64,000 nt of DNA from Paralichthys olivaceus (GCF_024713975.1 NC_091096.1:7512001-7576000), one strand, 5' to 3'; counted from the first letter of the stretch, positions 1-14,287 are shown. Program-made: numbers and translations. Notes: generated by a model from the letters alone, not told the origin.

Positions 1-930
1 GAGAGTAAGACGAGCATGATCGATGATTGATGACTGGTGCTGCTGTAACCACATTAGAAATGTGCAGACTGAACATTAAACTGGAAGAAATACTCCTGTG
101 ATCGCTACAAAGCTTAAGATCAATAACTCGTCATGACATTGTAAGAAAACGTCTTGGCAGCATTTTGTTTCAAAATATTTTTGTTTTAAATTCATTGCAC
201 ATTTCTTGTTTTCCGTTAAACTTAGTGCAAAAGACAAAACATGTTTTATTTATGGTGTAATTTAAGTTGTTTGCGTTTCAGTCGTGTTTGGTTTGATTTT
301 ACATTATGTATTATGTTTGTGTGTGTTTTTTTTTATTAATGGCATTATCGTAGCATAAACTAGATTAAAAGTGTTTAACGACTTTGCAACTTGATCCTGA
401 AGGAGTTGTGCTCGTGTGGATGAGGATGTGTGTATGACTGGTATGAAAGAAAGAAAAAATCTCCCTCAAGTGTTATTCTAAGTCCTGAAAAGCTGTGAGA
501 GATCAACCAAATGTCCATTTAGATTTGTTTTTAAATCTCTGTTTGTGACGTGTTCCCTTGCCATGTTTTACTTTGAGGTATTAACACAACTTATCTTTGC
601 TACACACATGATTTCCATGTATCTATAGTTTTAAGCAGTTGTTAAATGAAGCCATGCCTACGTGGGTGATTAGTTGATGTATTTGGCGAGCTGGTCCGCA
701 GTACAGAACGTGTTTGAAGTTTGCTGACACATTATTTCACTGAATCAGAGAAGAAACTCATTCGAAAGGGACACCTGTATATTTTGTAAAGTTGAAAATT
801 TGATCCCCATTAATAGTCACATGTAAAAAGAAAATGTAATGCACTCTCGTCTGGCCTTTGTCGCATGTGAAATAGTTTGAGTTTTGTATATTTATGGTAT
901 TAACATGAAATAAAATTTGAAAGAAATTTT
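1..930 (+). other. probable 3' UTR end of an upstream + strand gene
   Basis: There is no coding signal here. The stretch is AT-rich, has stops in all frames, and ends with a canonical AATAAA at 909-914, which suggests the distal part of a long 3' UTR on the + strand. The next gene to the right, lhfpl2, is on the - strand, so the two would be tail to tail. In human I recall SCAMP1 lying tail to tail with LHFPL2, so scamp1 is the natural guess, but this is inference from synteny only. Confidence 0.35.
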
Positions 931-1410
931 TGTGGATTTATTTTCAGAAAAAACGAAATCAAGCCTCATAATTTTTACTGAAAATCTAAATATATTTGAC
1001 CAGATATTTGCTCGGGATCAGTGACACAAACCTATTTTGGTTGTGACCATTTAAAATAGAGGACGGTCTCTTCATGACCCTTTTCACAGTTTGCATACAA
1101 CAACCAAAAGATAAGTTTAAAGAGGATTGATGAATCAAAACTGAGGGGTAACACTTTAAATGTATCTAGTAACACTGAGAAGTAAACCCCAGTGTTTCCC
1201 AACCAAACTTCCATCTCTTTGTGTAGGTTTCCTCAGAAGGTTGGGATTTACTAGAAGAGATTTACTAAGCAGTAGTAGTAGAAACTTAGACCAGTGCTTG
1301 TAGAGTACGTGGTTAACATCCCATCCTGCTTTGTTAAAGAAACTTTACCTGGGTCTGCTGGGTTCTTCCTGGACTCATGCTCCACCACTCTACCACAGAC
1401 AATCGCCTCA

Positions 1411-1495
1411 GTTGTTTTTGTGTAATCCTGCTGAGAGAAACACAAACACGGAAAACAAGGAAATGAAAACATAACCTCCTTGTTGGAGGTAAAGA
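1411..1495 (-). repeat. fragment of dispersed teleost repeat (family B)
   Basis: Read on the - strand, this fragment carries the series AACCTCC, a short spacer, then ATTACACAAAAAC. The same arrangement recurs at 12285-12412 and 18418-18535. These look like ends of one interspersed element that is widespread in fish. It is truncated, with no coding capacity seen. Confidence 0.5.
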
Positions 1496-1534
1496 CGACA
1501 CAATCACCACACAGATGTACAGGAGGAGGCCTGG

Positions 1535-1540
1535 TTTATT
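1535..1540 (-). terminator. poly(A) signal for lhfpl2
   Basis: TTTATT on the + strand is AATAAA on the - strand, about 1.27 kb beyond the lhfpl2 stop codon. It fits a 3' UTR covering roughly 1515-2807. A pure CA microsatellite lies inside that UTR. Confidence 0.4.
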
Positions 1541-2320
1541 TGAGTTCAGACTGTCTCTATTCACACACATCAACCTCTCGTACATGCAGCGTCACACAAC
1601 GTTCCACAGATGCCGTCACTCTTTTGTTAATGTAACAAAAACAGCGGACAATTATTTAAACACAGAGAAATGCTTCTTGATACAAAACCATGCCGTGATT
1701 TCATCTCTCGGTCCACTCACTCTCGCAGCCAAACACACTACAGTTCAATTATTGCACATCTCATCTACGATGGAGAAAAAGCACAGCATCATATGAATCA
1801 TATTAGATCTACAGCGACTTGTGTAGCAATGTGAAAAGAGCTTAGGGGCCAAGTGCACAGCACAACATCAGGTGCTTATAGTGAACGGGAATGCTCTGAA
1901 TCTACAATCTCTCTAAAGAAGTCTGACGTGGCATCTCCCATGATCCACTGGGAGTCTTCGCCTTCATCCATCAAAGGCTTTTTGAGTTTCCACCCACTGT
2001 GTTGTGTTTGGACTGCTGTCCAGAGCCAGATCTTGTCTTGCGTCTCTTCGCGTCAGGTAGCTTGTGATAAGCTGTGGTGCAGTCTGCTTTATCTCGCTGA
2101 GAGCAACCCCCTCCCCCCACGCCTGTGAAAGCTCAACACAGTGAAACATATGGAAAGTCTCCGCACACACTCTGCCAGTTAGTAAGCTACGATAGAGCCA
2201 CGAAAAATCCATTTAACTGAACGTCTTTTGAAGTGAGCAAATCCCTTAAATCTCACTGTCCTGCTGAGCCGCAGAATCAGAGCATTTGGACATTTGGAAA
2301 CTTCAACAGTTAACGCCTAT

Positions 2321-2323
2321 CAC

Positions 2324-2374
<51 letters not shown>
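2321..2374. repeat. (CA)n microsatellite
   Basis: About 27 dinucleotide units, interrupted twice by AA. It lies in the presumed lhfpl2 3' UTR, where it reads as GT on the transcript. Confidence 0.9.
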
Positions 2375-2807
2375 TTGTTGGGGGTTTTCTGTCGTGGGCA
2401 CATCTGCTAGTATTCAGTGGTTTGTTGAGGTTTGCAGGTGAACCGTGTAAATGAACATTTTAATGACTTTACAATCCTACACACTGTTTTACTGGCAGCA
2501 GTGTTGAACCTGTCCACAACAGCACATGCGTATCTCCTGCTATTCTAGTACAGTGGTTTGTTTAAGGCGAGAATTATTACAAAAATAAACAGTATCTTGG
2601 TAAAAAATAAACAAAAAACGAAAAAAGAAAACACAGAATAAGCATATGGGTGATGTTCTTGGCCTCAGGTAGGCTTCAGCAAGTGAGTACACCACCTAAT
2701 ATTTTGAAAAGCTGTTACCAAGCCTTTCCTCTTTTCAACAATCAGCTGATTCGCGAGGACAGTCACTCTATTACAGCGAAGGATGTCGTCCCAACGATGC
2801 TGAAGGC

Positions 2808-4548
2808 TCAGAGCAGGCATATCAGACTCTTCCCCTCCTCGATCTCCTCCTGAACCTTATCGCTGGAGGTGGCGATCTCAGCCTGCGCGGACAGAACGGA
2901 GCATAGGAAGGTTGCCAGCGTTCCTCCTATCGCAGCGTAGAATGCCCAGCCGAGCGAGCACAGAGCCGGCCTGAAGGGTGAGGCCTCAGAGCCACAGTAG
3001 CTGATGACCTTCTCTGAACCCCAACCGGCAGGGTACAGCATGAGGCCCACCATCAGCAGCAGGCCTGGAGGGGAGGGGAGAGGAAGATACGGAAGGGGTT
3101 TAGTCACATTTGTGTAAACACCACGACCGAAAGTAATAACAGATCGTGGTGCAGCTGGTGGTGACTCAGCTCTGGTGAATATTTCTGTTTTTCAGTGTTT
3201 GATTTTGTGATGAGAGGAACTTGTGGACCAGTTTGAACGGCCCCTATAGTGATGTCACATAATGACAGATGACCCGCTCCAGCCAAACACACCTGTGGGA
3301 GCCTATTGTTGAGAGAAACACGCAGAGAGACACCCCAATTAGGGAACATGTAATGGAACGCCCGTGGACGTTGCCAACTTGTAAACTCAGATCCTTCACC
3401 TCGTAAAATCTATACGGAAATTCCCTCGAGCTTATGGCAAGATTATAAAAAACAGCGATGTGCTTGCATAGATGTGTAAACACGATAGACCATCTGCCAA
3501 CATAGATACAACACCATTAAAATGAGCCTCGACAACAAATTAGATTTAGTTTAACTTCCTGAGTTTGTCATTTGTTCTTTCTGCTTTTTCTGAGCATAGA
3601 GGATGCCAAAAAAATGTACATGCATTTAATTTTGTTTCTGATTGTTTATGTTTAGGGGGAATCCTTGTATATACATCATATGAAATATGCTTACATATTC
3701 CATGATCAACACTTATTTGCAATAATTTCTGCAAAATAAGTTAAAAGTAAACAAACAAAAAGTCACATTTTGCACCTTTGCTCTCAAAGCTGGGGTTGGT
3801 AATCCTAGAAAAGTTACCAAAAGCAGGCAACAACCAATATGATCCATCCCCTCCCATTGGCTCTCTCGGCAGAGCTACGCCCCAAACATGAATGTTAACT
3901 GCCTGAAAACTGTAGACAGGTGCACCGAACAATCACTTCATTGAGACTGAAGTGCTGCGAGGGCCACCAGCATTTTTTTTCTTTTGCTGGGACATCACAC
4001 TGAGAACCTTTGTAACACCTCTCTCACTCTATTATCCTTGCTCTCTGTCTACACTGTTGAATTAAGGCAAAACTCAAATAAAATAAATTACAATTTGAGT
4101 GAAACTGATCACCGAGAGAACAGTTTGTGTAGAAGATCTCACCTGCAATAGCCTGGAGCAGCCCACAGATGTTGAATATGCTCTTCTTCAGGATGCTCTG
4201 AAAACACAAGCTGAAGATGGAGACAAAGGCCACGCACCCCAGCACCAACGTCCCTGCAGCCAGAAACAACATGGCAGCCTTCCAGAAGCCACTGGCCACT
4301 TCCCCAAACGTCCCGGCGTAGGGCCCACAGCTCACCCCCCGCGCCCTGACCTGCAGGCAGCGGCTGTAGAGACCGAGCGACGGCCGGTACTCCCCAGAAT
4401 CCACTCCCGCACCACTCACACTGAAGTCAGAGCGGGGGACACCCAGCAGCCAATCAGGACTCATGAAGGCGATGAGCTCAGCAAAGGCCACCACAATACT
4501 GAGCAGTGTCCAGAGCATGGAGCGGCACGTTACAATGACATGGCACAT
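2808..4548 (-). CDS. lhfpl2: LHFPL tetraspan subfamily member 2
   Basis: Two coding exons on the - strand, 4548-4143 and 3064-2808, give 220 residues; the human protein is about 228. The splice is phase 1 with GT-AG borders. The N-terminus begins [16 protein letters not shown] and the C-terminus ends [13 protein letters not shown], both nearly identical to human LHFPL2. Four hydrophobic segments are visible: about residues 10-30, 90-115, 125-150 and 180-205. A first extracellular loop contains the family pattern of Trp, Gly and paired Cys. The family consists of four-pass plasma-membrane proteins related to claudins; LHFPL2 has been linked to reproductive-tract development in mice. The 5' UTR probably continues in upstream exons: an acceptor-like tract with TTCAG followed by a GC-rich stretch lies near 4860-4850 on the - strand. 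A teleost a/b paralogue cannot be assigned from sequence alone. Confidence 0.95.
3740..3975. repeat. interspersed repeat in lhfpl2 intron
   Basis: The segment inside the lhfpl2 intron begins near GCTGGGGTTGGTAATCC and ends near a poly-T/ CTTTTGCTGG tract. I recognise it as resembling a repeat seen widely in fish introns. No open frame or clear inverted ends could be defined, so the borders are approximate. Confidence 0.3.
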
Positions 4549-5610
4549 GACGCTGACCCCTCTTGAAACGGCAACAACCAGTGATTGAGAAAAATAAAAC
4601 TTTTAAAGTCTGTTACAGCTCCTCAGAAGTGACGGAAATTCCTTTCCTTCCACAGAGAGAGGTCCAGTAGGTTCCCTGTTCAGATCCAGATGGGCTGCTG
4701 ATCTTATCCTCTCCGAGCAGATGTTTTCCCTCCTCCACCGATTCTTTCTTCTTCGCTGTGCCCCTCTCCCTCTGTGACGCAAGGTTCAGCTCTGGTCATC
4801 CTAAACAACTACAATGCACCAAAGCAGCTCCCCTCAGCCATGGTTTCATCTGAAGAGGAGACCTATACAAACACAGAGACATGATGAGGGTCAGAGACAA
4901 ACAGTGACTCTACACATAAGAAGTGGGAGTAACTACTGTGTTGGGGGGGGGGGGGGCACTCTCTTTTCCCATCAGCTATGAATCATCCAGCTCCCTTGTG
5001 TTTGGTGGACACCCCTCAGAACGTTTGCCTCCTATAACACACCCATCCTCTCACCCATGATTCTTCCCACAACGTGCTACCTCAAATTCACTAATAGCTG
5101 TGAGTGCACCAGGAGCTACACTTCCAGATGATTCGAACACACACACACATACACACACACACGACTGCTAGAGATGCCAAAGTTTATACTGTCGTCATTT
5201 TCCTGGTGATTACTAGGTCTTTGTGCGTTTGATTGTATCTGTAAAATGACAGGAGCAGTGTGTGTTTTGCTGCCGAGCAGCTGTCAACACAGATCAGCGC
5301 AGAGCTCTGTTACAGCACGCCACATTTGACAGTAACGCACGGCACCACATGCCAGATCCTGACGACTGTGGCAAGCACACACACGACATCAAGCAGAGTC
5401 ATCCAGTTCAACATTTCACTGTTGAGATACTAGTCTGGATACGTGAGATAAGTGACAGGGAGTGGTTATTGGCTGTTCTGGGACATTTCTCTTTTTGTTT
5501 TTGATGCTGCAGCAAAACTTTTTAAATTTTCTTTGTTCGTTATTCAACAGAATTCAAAAACTTGATTACAAATTTGTAACAGATGATACTTTCAGAGCAA
5601 TCCTCGCAAT

Positions 5611-5613
<3 letters not shown>

Positions 5614-5642
<29 letters not shown>
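5614..5642. repeat. (GT)n microsatellite
   Basis: An uninterrupted GT run of about 14 units, upstream of lhfpl2. Confidence 0.9.
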
Positions 5643-5644
<2 letters not shown>

Positions 5645-8185
5645 AGTTTTCAAGTGTGTTTGTGTTTGAGCAAAGTGTGTATACATCCCAATCAAAGTGA
5701 GCATGATACTGTTGCTATGTTATGATTTAGTTGCCGTGACAACACTGGCCTCGACACAGCCGTGAGCGACAAGGTTTCTCAGACGCCCTCAGATGTCAGC
5801 GTCCAGCGTTATGATGCCGAGGAGAAAATATGCAGAGTTTAAATACAGCTTGGTTGTGTTTTCTTTGGGGGTCAGGAGGATGAATGTTGATCCACTTACA
5901 CCCCCAGAATCCTGGTGCAGATCCCGATCACAGGTTCAGGTCCAGTCATTGTTTTCATGTTATTTACCATTTACCACATATGACATTTTAATTAATTTCC
6001 CAGTGAGTATATCAAAGGATATTAAGGGAAGTGATGTGTCTGTATTTTAATCCGACTTGTTTGAATGTAAGGGGATTGTTGGGCCTTGGTGGAGGACGGA
6101 GGTCTGTGAGTGCCAGTTTCTAGAATGTCATACAGCTGTTGAATTATTTAAATATAACTCCTAACTTTTGTTCTTTACTTCCGTTGTTGTAAGGTGGGAG
6201 CAGGTATCTCAAAATAAGTTAAGTCAGTTTTAAAAATAACTATGAATAAGTCTTAACCTGAGCCTTACACATCCATCACTTTACTTAAAAAGTTGGTGTA
6301 TTAGTACAAAAGCAATAAAACTGATAAATGGGGGCTGTTCTATCAAATGATCACCCTAATTCTTGATGTATGTGTCACTTCATGGGTGATGAAAAGTTCA
6401 GCACAAGAACATTCGTTAAGAAGCGAGTCACTCTTGTTGCCCTGAGGGGAATGAGTGTGGTATTAGGTTGCACATTCCCTCGCCGCCAGGAAGGTAAATC
6501 ATTGCACCACATCTGTAAGGAATGAACACTGATGCTGTACATTGTCTGATATGATCTGGAGTCAGTTCAAGGAAAAAACGCTTCAGACATTTTCCAGGCG
6601 ACAAAATAAGTATTATCTCATGCAGCTAAAAGAGAACGACTGATTCATCCAACGTTGAGGTCAAATGGAAACCAGCAGAACTGGGTCACAATAACAAAGT
6701 CGCAGGCATGACAGCATCTGAGGTGCAGGTAGAGGATTTGCAACACTTGAGATGCGGGTGTGATTTAGTTCAGCAAGATTCCTGGATGTCTGCAGGTCAC
6801 GGTTATGTTTTCAAACTGCTCAGCTGCAGTTTTTTTTCCTCTGGTGGGAAATGTTTGTGCACAGCTTTGCTTTGTCTTGAGTTTGACAGCGATGTCTATC
6901 TGTAACCTCCGGGTTCTTCTCATTCCCTCATTCACTGCAGAATTTCAGGGGCACATGCATACCTGAAATTTTGCTTTCGTCTCATTCTACATTTTTGCAT
7001 CCTAATTAGAGATTACACAAACCCTCAGCCAAAATACACAGTCTGCATATAATTACCCACCTTGATGACTCACTGAGAGAAGTGTATTTCACCTGATCTG
7101 AGTTACAGCATAAAGGAGCTGCAGCAATTTTACTATTTATTATCAGTCAACAAAAGGAAATGACCAGAAAAAACAGGAAGTGAAGCAGTGTCCGTCCAAC
7201 AGCTTCAGAGGCACAGTCACACATTACGAGGACGATCTCCCAAGTTATCTCACTTCAATGTAAAGTGTCATCCCTCACTCATGTTTACACAAAACACACA
7301 AAAGCAATGTTTGAAGAAACATGTTTACATCTGAGAATCTACATCCAGTGGTTATAGTGACAGGGAGAAGGGAGAGAACTAAATAATCAGGTGTTTGAAG
7401 TGTGTTTATGTGCTTGGAGACAGTTTGGGGAGTGTCCTTTTCTATTATAGTCCTTGAGTTTATACCAGACCATGGCCATACTTTTTGTTCTCACAGTTTC
7501 AATTCTGCAAGCACTCACTCAGTTTCATTTGTGTTTTAGCATTATGTAAAGCTTCCATTACAAAACATAATAGACCATAGAATATGTTGTATATACTCTA
7601 CACATGTCTGTTTGCATAGGTTTGTGTTTACAGCCACCCAGGCTACAGGTTCAGTCTCTCTGTGGTGGAGTTTTTTTTGTGGAGTCTTGTGCTTGCAGCT
7701 GATTATAGTTCGTCCAGGCCCGGGCACGGTGCTGTGCTGACTGTTAAGACTACAATGCCCACAAATTAGCAGCTCTGCCTCTTGAAACGACAGGGATGGA
7801 GCCTAAACATGCAGTCGGCAGGCACCTTGTGTGATCCGCCCCCTGCACTTACAGGAAATCTCCTCACTTATACCTCATCATGGTTCTCTGTAGTCTCACT
7901 AAAAGACTGCACTCAGAGAGAGATGGAAACTGGAGGAGGCTTCAGAGGGGAAAAGATAATTAGGAGAGTACTGAGAGGAAGTATCTGGTAGAGGGGAGAA
8001 TTTTCTTGACAATTTTAGCTGATACGTTGGAGGTTTTTAAGATTTACCAGTAGGTAGCAACGTAAGGAACATTGTCACAATACCGCAATAATACTGAAAA
8101 CAGTGAAACTGACGTCATGTGTCTTAAGCAAGATTTACCATATGTTTCAATCATCTGAGATTCTAAACTGCACAAGAGGTGATTT

Positions 8186-8192
<7 letters not shown>

Positions 8193-8223
<31 letters not shown>
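8193..8223. repeat. (GT)n microsatellite
   Basis: A GT run of about 15 units in the gene-free interval, with an interrupted shorter GT run just before it. Confidence 0.9.
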
Positions 8224-10728
8224 TTGCATGCATGAATGTCCTGCCTTTGTGTGTGTATGCGTGTTGAAGTGTCATTGAGCGAGCATAAAGGTCAGTACAT
8301 CCTGAAACTGATGAATACTTTCCGCTTGTTTGCTGGTTGTTCTGGGAATGTGCTCGAAGAGCATTTTCTTGGCAAGGTCAAGATTTTCTCTGTGTTCATG
8401 TGAGAGCTGAGGGAGGAGTATTTTACACTTCACGGCACATCAGACGCTCTGGATTATGACTTATTCATGAGTCGACGATCAGGACGCCGTGGGTGAGAGG
8501 ATCTCGGCCTCCCAGTTGCTTTTGATGGATATGCATCTTCAGATCTTTGTTACCGCAGCTCTCCGTGCGCCTGTGGAGTCTTAGATATGTATCGTCACCA
8601 AAACTGACAGATCCTGGAGTCATGTGCTTCTTTCATGCGATGCTGAGTTTGACTGATGATATTGTTGATTCCCCACAGGATGAAAGCTGAACAGCGGTAA
8701 TGTGGTTCTAATCTGGAACTGCTCGTTCCCACACTGCTCTGTCGTCCCGACAGAAACCAAGCTTGCCACGTGGGATTGTACACACGTATTGACAGCCTGA
8801 AACCAGCTTCCATAGTTTTCCAGTCCTTCATTCGATCCTGCTGCTATAAGACAAACTTTCTCTCAAGGAAAAGCAAAAATACAGGCCATGTTTCAACTAA
8901 GGCTACAGATAAATTTGGCGTCCACACTACATGCTGCTAAAAAAAAGTAAGTTGGAAACACTACAGGCCTCATTTTATTTTGAAAACTCTGCATTGTAAT
9001 CTGGAGGAATGGAGATGTTTGGAAATATTGACGCAGACACTCTCAAACTCTTGGTGACTGGCTCCTTACGGTCACAACGTAGCTTTCGCTGATTCGTCAG
9101 ACTCTATCACATGACACCTTCAAGAAGAAATTAGCATCGGATACCACTGCAGAGCTCAACATGGTTAATCAATTACAAGCGTTGCTGACCCTGACGTCTT
9201 TGCCAACAGCTGTTGCGCAGTTAAATTCTGCATTTTACGATACAAGTGCTTACATGCGTAAGAGAGATGCTATTATTCACGCAATCTCTGACTATTCCCA
9301 TGTCCAGAGGCAACTTCAGCCCAACATTGCCCATGCATGCCTTCCTGCGTGTGCTGTGGGTACGTAAGTGGTCATGTGACAATAGTTCCTGGGTGTGTTA
9401 GTATCGTTTTAGTTTGGAAGCACTGTTTTAAAGAGAAAAAAATAGAACTATGGCTGTAGCCTTAAGAAATGTAACATCAGTTTGAGTCAGAGTCCTTTCA
9501 AAGCCTGACACAGAACAGTGACTAAGAAGCATATGTGGGTCAGTCAGTTGGCCCTTCGTTGGAACAGAGCGCTGAGTAGTAAATCTGGAGTAATTGGTCT
9601 AAGATATCAGCAACGGTGCTGGTAGCATGCCAAGGTGCTGAGGTAATGAGCGCTGGCCACTGTAGCCTGTTCTGCAGGATGACAGTGAATGAGGACTGGG
9701 GGTGGTTGGTGAAGACATCTGAAGCACAGTTGACCCAGATTGTTATACAAAGGAGAGGTTAGGAGTTAAGAGTTTCCAAGAAACAATTCCATTCATGGAC
9801 ATGAATTAAAAATTTGAGAGATGCTGTAAATTATTTGGTTTCTTTATAATAGGTGTGAGCTAGTCCCAGTTGAGAAAAGGGATATTTGAGCTGATGGATC
9901 ACCCACAGAGATCAGATGACTCCCTCCCAGCTGATCTGGGCTGGGAGGACTCCATTAGCTCACAGATCCTGAACCAGAAACCTCAAACCAAGGCAATCTG
10001 TTCCCTAAGCTGCTGCGTCTGGTCTGGTCTGGTCATGCATCTGAACCACCTGGAAGGAAGACCCTCAAACCAAAACCACAGAGTCAACATTTCAAGGGCT
10101 ACATAGCCAGTCAAACACGTGGACGGTGGGTGAACCATGAGCCACTGATGAAGGTCTGATTTCCCTCTGAAATCAGGAAAAACTGAGACACAAAACTAGT
10201 ATGAATCCAGTCAGAGTTGGGCAGGACCAAACGTATCCCTCTCTCATAAAAGAATGCAAGCAGCTGAGCTCTAGGTGAAGCAAGAGAGAATGAAGCAATG
10301 TAGCTTTAATACTGAACATACACCACCCCCAATGGAACAATGTTACACACTCGGCTTTTGATTTCCAAATCAATCGCCTGTTAACTCTGCAGGAGTTGTC
10401 AGTAGTTCATCGAGGATGTGTCATGACATGGCAGAGCGAATGATGTAAGAACAGCAGGCAAGCTATAACATCAGCCAGAGCAGAGACACCCATGCCCTGC
10501 AGTGTTGACTCAGACATTTTCATCACAGCTCATTTATCTGCCTCCAGTAGGCAGGTTTTGGGAAGATGTGAAAACTAAACCACATCTACCATCAGAGGCC
10601 AAGAGACGGCAACGCCCTCCCCAAAAAATGCACAATACACTAATGTGTTATACGTTATGGCCCCCGATGATCGTCCCACCTCCACCTGTAGCCTAAAGGA
10701 GGACGAATCCACCTGTTTTCACAACATT

Positions 10729-11103
10729 TTAAAGGTTCAGTGAGTAGAATTTACTGATATCTAGTTTTGAATTTGCTTGGTGCAGCTGAACACCCCTCAC
10801 CTCACCCTCTCCTTCCAAACATGTAAAAGAAACTGTGGTAAACTTTAATTGTCATAAAAACTCAAAAGGTGTTTAGTTTGTTCAGTCTGGACTAATGTAA
10901 AAAAAATGGCAGCCTCCATAGAGAGGGTCCCCTCGATGTAAATATAAAGTATTTAAATATAAAGGGCCTTTTCTGGGGTAAAGAAAACTACAATTCATAT
11001 AATTTAGATGAAACAAACTAGTGAAAACATCATGAGGATTATTCTACTTTAAATTTCTGCCAATAGATCCCTTCCACTTAAATCTTACACACTGGACTTT
11101 TAA
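10729..11103. mobile_element. MITE with CCAGTGTGT-type inverted ends (copy 1)
   Basis: The left end reads TTAAAGGTTCAGTGAGTAG and the right end reads CTTACACACTGGACTTTTA, which are imperfect inverted repeats. The interior has ATGACAATTAAAG-like and GGCAGCCTCC blocks shared, in inverse orientation, with the copy at 61948-62279. There is no coding capacity, so it is a non-autonomous DNA transposon relic about 375 bp long. Confidence 0.65.
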
Positions 11104-12284
11104 AAGCAGAGACAGTGAAAAGAGCGATGCAAAACAAGGAGAACAAGCACAAAGATGAGTTCAGTTTCTTTGGTTCACGCGAAGCTTTCTCAGCCCCGAC
11201 AGATATTAAGAAACAACCTTCAACTTCACCAACTTTTCTTTCGTAAACATCACCATGTAAGTCACTGGTCTCTCGCGCTCCGTAAACATCGAGTGAAAGA
11301 ATTGAAAAGAAGAGAAAATGTTTCCCATGGCCGAGCATTCACCACACTTAATCACACTCATAACTGCAGCCAGTGAGTGATGGCCGCCATGAAACGCATG
11401 TTTAAGGCCCCAGAGTTAGTTTGGATTTATTTTACAAACCTAGATTAAACACTAGAAAACAATCCAAGCTGTAAAACACCATTAAAATGTTATTCCCCAA
11501 CTGTGCATGAGGAGTGGAGACATGGCAGCGGTCCTAGCTTTCAAATACAAGCGGGGGGCCTGAGGTTTCGGTGACAATAAGAGGCTCCCCAAAATGTAAA
11601 CAACAAGTCAACATTGAAAAGCCCCTCCGACGGCATGCTGAAACAATACAGCCTACTTTACTGATGCAAAGACACAAAAACAAATACACACTCATAAACT
11701 GTGAAAGGTGCCAGCCTGGGCTCACTCATCCAGGGTGTAATTGCATAAAAAACGCATGACTTCCCCAGAGGAAAGTATAAGCCAGGCTCATTTGAGTGTG
11801 TGTGTGTCTGTGCCAAAAAAGCCTGAATAAAATCATCGCTCTTCATCTTGTGCGACTCAACTCAACAAAGGCTGCACAAAGACATGCCGACACCGGGCCC
11901 CCTCCCTCACTCTTGGGGCTCTCAGACCTGCCACCGTTGGCCCAGAATGCACTTCTTCTCCCTCTCAAAGGCAGGCCGCTGTGGCCCCCCTAACCTATTC
12001 AATGTGTGCAGCACTCCCACCCACCGGCCCCTCACTCCCTACACTGACTTTGTTGTGGCCCCACAGTTTCTGACGCACAAAGCCCCTCAGTGACCCTCAC
12101 ATTTCACCCGCACAATGACAGGCATGACACGGCCTCGCTCCACTCCCTCCTCACTTCTTCTGCTCTCACTTTTTGTTTCTGAAAAAGATGATGGATGCAC
12201 ACACAAACTTTTTTCTTAGTTTTTCATAAGAACATGTAGTTGCCTTGATTTCACCTTATATATTACAAAATTGGATGGATTCTT

Positions 12285-12412
12285 TCCTGACCCATATTGA
12301 ATCCTTCCAATAAGTATCATGGCAATTCTTCCGAAAGTTTTTGTGTAATCTTGCTAACTATCAAACAAACAAACAGATGAAAACATAACTTCTTTGGTGG
12401 AGGTAATAAGCA
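12285..12412 (-). repeat. family-B repeat fragment
   Basis: It shares the series (on the + strand) TTTTTGTGTAATC, a CAAACAAACA spacer, GAAAACATAAC and GGAGGTAATAA with 1411-1495 and 18418-18535. It is truncated at both sides. Confidence 0.55.
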
Positions 12413-14287
12413 TTAAATCGACACTTTACTTTTGATTACTTTGCTTGTCATGGTTCGCTCCACTTCACCCATGAAGAATAACTCTTATGACAGCGCAAAG
12501 TGATCTGGGTTTCAGACTGGAGACTAAAAATGGAAAGCCTGCCCTGAATTACAAACTGGATGCCTGGAGTTCGAAAGACGTTGGTATTTACCAAACACAG
12601 ACGATCTAATGAAAGACACAACCGAGCTGCATTACAGGGATTGTGGGATCCAGCTGTTAAGCCATCTCCAGCACTTCAGATTTCTATGAATCCAAAAATG
12701 TTCCCACAAGGACACTTAAGAATTACATCTGGATTTAAATTAATGGAACACAGTGATTTGGGTCGAGAGCTCATCTCAAAACATCTGGTGTGTAACAATC
12801 TACACACGGAAAAGAGCATTAGTGAAATAACTTCATCGCTGAATACAACCATAGCATCACAATCTCTGTGGTGCTATATAATACTGGGTATCTCCTATGT
12901 GGTTTAGATTTCTGCTGAACTTCCTCCTGACTCCATTTGATTGATTTCACTCATCAATCACAAAAGAGGGACCAGTTCCTATTTAGGTTGTTTTCACCAC
13001 GAGGCATAACTTGTTTCTGTCACTACTGTAAAAACATCTCCTCTCCCTGCACGATCCCATCGTTCCATCCAACGACATGTGACGAGTTTCCTCTTGTAGT
13101 TCAAACTCATTGTAAGAAAGAAGGCAGGGAGGGCGAACACACTGAAGTGTGATTAGTTGATTTGTGACAAACGTTCTGGAGGGCACCTCTTTGTTCAGGC
13201 TGATGGGGAAAAGAAAAAGAGCGGGGGGATTCCCTCCTCCACCTCATTGTTGTACTGTAGTTTGTCCTTGAACTCAGCTTGAGTAAACACTGGACATGTT
13301 CCTGATTTTGTTTAGCTTATTATGTAGCACCACTTCCCCTCCCAGTGTGTGTGTGTATGGGTCAGGCAGGGAGCTCCATGGGTGGCTCTCACACACAGAT
13401 GGACCTCCTCCCTGCTTTTCAAGGACATGGGGTTGTGGTGGGGAAAGAGGATAGAGAGCAAACGCTGCTGCGTGGACAAGTGTGGAAGACACTTTGAGAA
13501 ATAAAAACCAAGTGGTGTATAAATAGTAGCTTCTAAAGTACGTTCCTCAGGTGCAGACCCTTGCGAGTCTATTGCACACTGCCGGGGGGCCAGAACAAAT
13601 ATCATGAGCAGACATATTGAAAATACTCTAAATACATTTCTAACATCTTTCCAGGACATTTCTTTTGGGTTATTGCTTCACACAACTAAATAGAAGCGTA
13701 AAAGACTAGAGGCAATGTCATGTTGTTCTGAGTAGGGTCTACAGAATATTTTCTATCTTGTAACTGGGAGGAAAGAACCTCTGCTCTAACAGACACTGTG
13801 CTGTGATGTCAAACTGCTGCCAGATGTTGCCAGCTGTAAATACAGATGCAATGATATCGTCTCCCAATCCACAGTGTTTAAATGTCATCACCACTCAGAC
13901 TGTGTTCATACAGCTGCTCCAGCATTAAATGTTAATTATCTGATTGTGATAAACCATGCTCACTTCATCTCTTTGCCATCAAACAATAAAGATTCAGAGA
14001 AAGAGAGGTCAGCTGATAGAAGACAGAATGGATCCTAGAACAACAGTGGAGTTGGGGACACTTTCAGTCAACACGACTCACATCTACAGACACAAAGAAT
14101 GAGAACCAGAGTGTGAAACAGCTTCTCCTTCTCTTCTACTCACGGTCAGTCGGTGTGTGCAGGTTTGTGCAGCAGCGAGTGAAGAGGAATCTGTTCCTTT
14201 GTTTTTTAAACGCATCGTCTCTTCCCGGGGGTGAGTCCTGCTCTCTCTCCTACCGCTCAGTCACTGAGCCTGCTTCCTCTCTGCAGG

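Noticed and set aside
2321-2374. Regular CA units considered as a direct-repeat array
   Set aside because: Simple microsatellite; there are no unique spacers, so not CRISPR-like.
4099-4566. 155-codon + strand open frame
   Set aside because: It lies opposite lhfpl2 exon 1 and has no recognisable motif.
12560-12907. 115-codon + strand open frame in the gene-free interval
   Set aside because: No domain, no conserved pattern and no promoter or poly(A) context.
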